A stretch of 5,054 nucleotides of DNA from positions 1 through 5,054 of the forward strand of contig JAUSJS010000127.1 of assembly GCA_030647575.1 (NCBI GenBank), written 5' to 3'. Position 1 is the stretch's first letter. Each line of letters opens with the position of its first letter. The DNA comes from Candidatus Limnocylindrales bacterium. GTDB taxonomy: Bacteria > Chloroflexota > Limnocylindria > Limnocylindrales > CSP1-4. Under the pieces are notes generated by a model. That model did not search any database. It saw only the letters and a list, made by a program, of their open reading frames with translations, and was not told the DNA's origin. The translations under genes and the position numbers were made by a program. Positions 4,976-5,054 of this stretch are shown here, one piece after another.

Positions 4976-5054
4976 TCAGCACGGCGGTGCCCTCGGCGCC
5001 GGATCGGAGTCGGGGTCGGGATCAGGGTCGGGATCGGAGTCGGGGTCGGAGTCG
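4976..5054 (-). CDS. Possible 3' end of a gene with a repetitive acidic Pro/Ser tail
   Basis: On the minus strand a frame enters from the right edge and ends with TGA at 4976-4978. The 25 visible residues are an alternating Asp-Pro/Asp-Ser tract (DSDPDSDPDPDPDPDSDP) followed by APRAPPC and stop. A second minus frame is also open through the repeat and reads as Thr-Pro repeats (TPTPTPIPT...), the kind of linker common in surface proteins of Chloroflexota, and ends further left at 4950-4952. The window cannot tell which frame, if either, is translated. Confidence 0.28.
   Translation of the reverse strand, partial: DSDPDSDPDPDPDPDSDPAPRAPPC
5001..5054. repeat. Hexanucleotide minisatellite running off the right edge
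   Basis: Nine degenerate tandem hexamers of the form GG(A/G)TCG, GAGTCG or GGATCA fill the last 54 bases. The array continues beyond the window. A period of 6 keeps any reading frame intact, which fits a repetitive two-residue protein linker. Confidence 0.8.

Noticed and set aside
5001..5054. Gly-Ser repeat protein on the plus strand through the hexamer array
   Set aside because: The frame opens after a stop at 4959-4961 with no ATG or GTG start and no ribosome binding site before the array.

Overview
The window is GC-rich throughout. It reads as a chromosomal segment of a high-GC environmental bacterium, probably Chloroflexota or Actinomycetota. That placement is inferred from base composition, the gene families present and a Pro-rich hexamer repeat at the right edge; no marker gene confirms it. 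There are no rRNA or tRNA genes, no CRISPR array and no recognisable transposase.

Layout, left to right. (1) 1-323 is non-coding and leads into a plus-strand exported cupin gene (324-803), followed by a strong hairpin (822-853). (2) 804-1349 has no convincing gene. It holds a hydrophobic coding-like remnant on the minus strand and the first copy of a dispersed 26-bp repeat. (3) A divergent pair follows: a TetR-family repressor (1350-2006, minus) and a SnoaL-like/ester-cyclase-type protein (2074-2502, plus). They share a 67-bp promoter region with a perfect inverted repeat at the tetR start codon. (4) Two tandem paralogous SRPBCC (START-fold) proteins lie on the minus strand (2678-3124 and 3188-3631). 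(5) A minus-strand single-pass membrane protein gene (4022-4727) is broken by a single extra base in an A5/T5 run. (6) The right edge carries a hexamer minisatellite that may be the 3' end of a minus-strand gene running out of the window.

The most distinctive structure is a 26-bp intergenic repeat (GGGTGACATT, a variable core, then ACGCTGACTGA). It occurs four times (1291, 2539, 3812, 4832), always in the same orientation and never inside a supported gene. The copies divide the segment into modules: [tetR-snoaL], [SRPBCC pair], [membrane protein]. Copies 1 and 2 lie 33 and 36 bp beyond the two stop codons of the tetR-snoaL pair. Copies 3 and 4 share an extra 17-bp identical block downstream and are therefore longer elements. 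They may be mobile-element termini, a non-autonomous repeat or protein-binding sites; the window alone cannot decide.

The TetR regulator probably controls itself and the SnoaL-like gene. The SRPBCC pair may be co-transcribed (63-bp gap). Both SnoaL and SRPBCC are small hydrophobic-ligand folds, but a shared pathway is only a guess.
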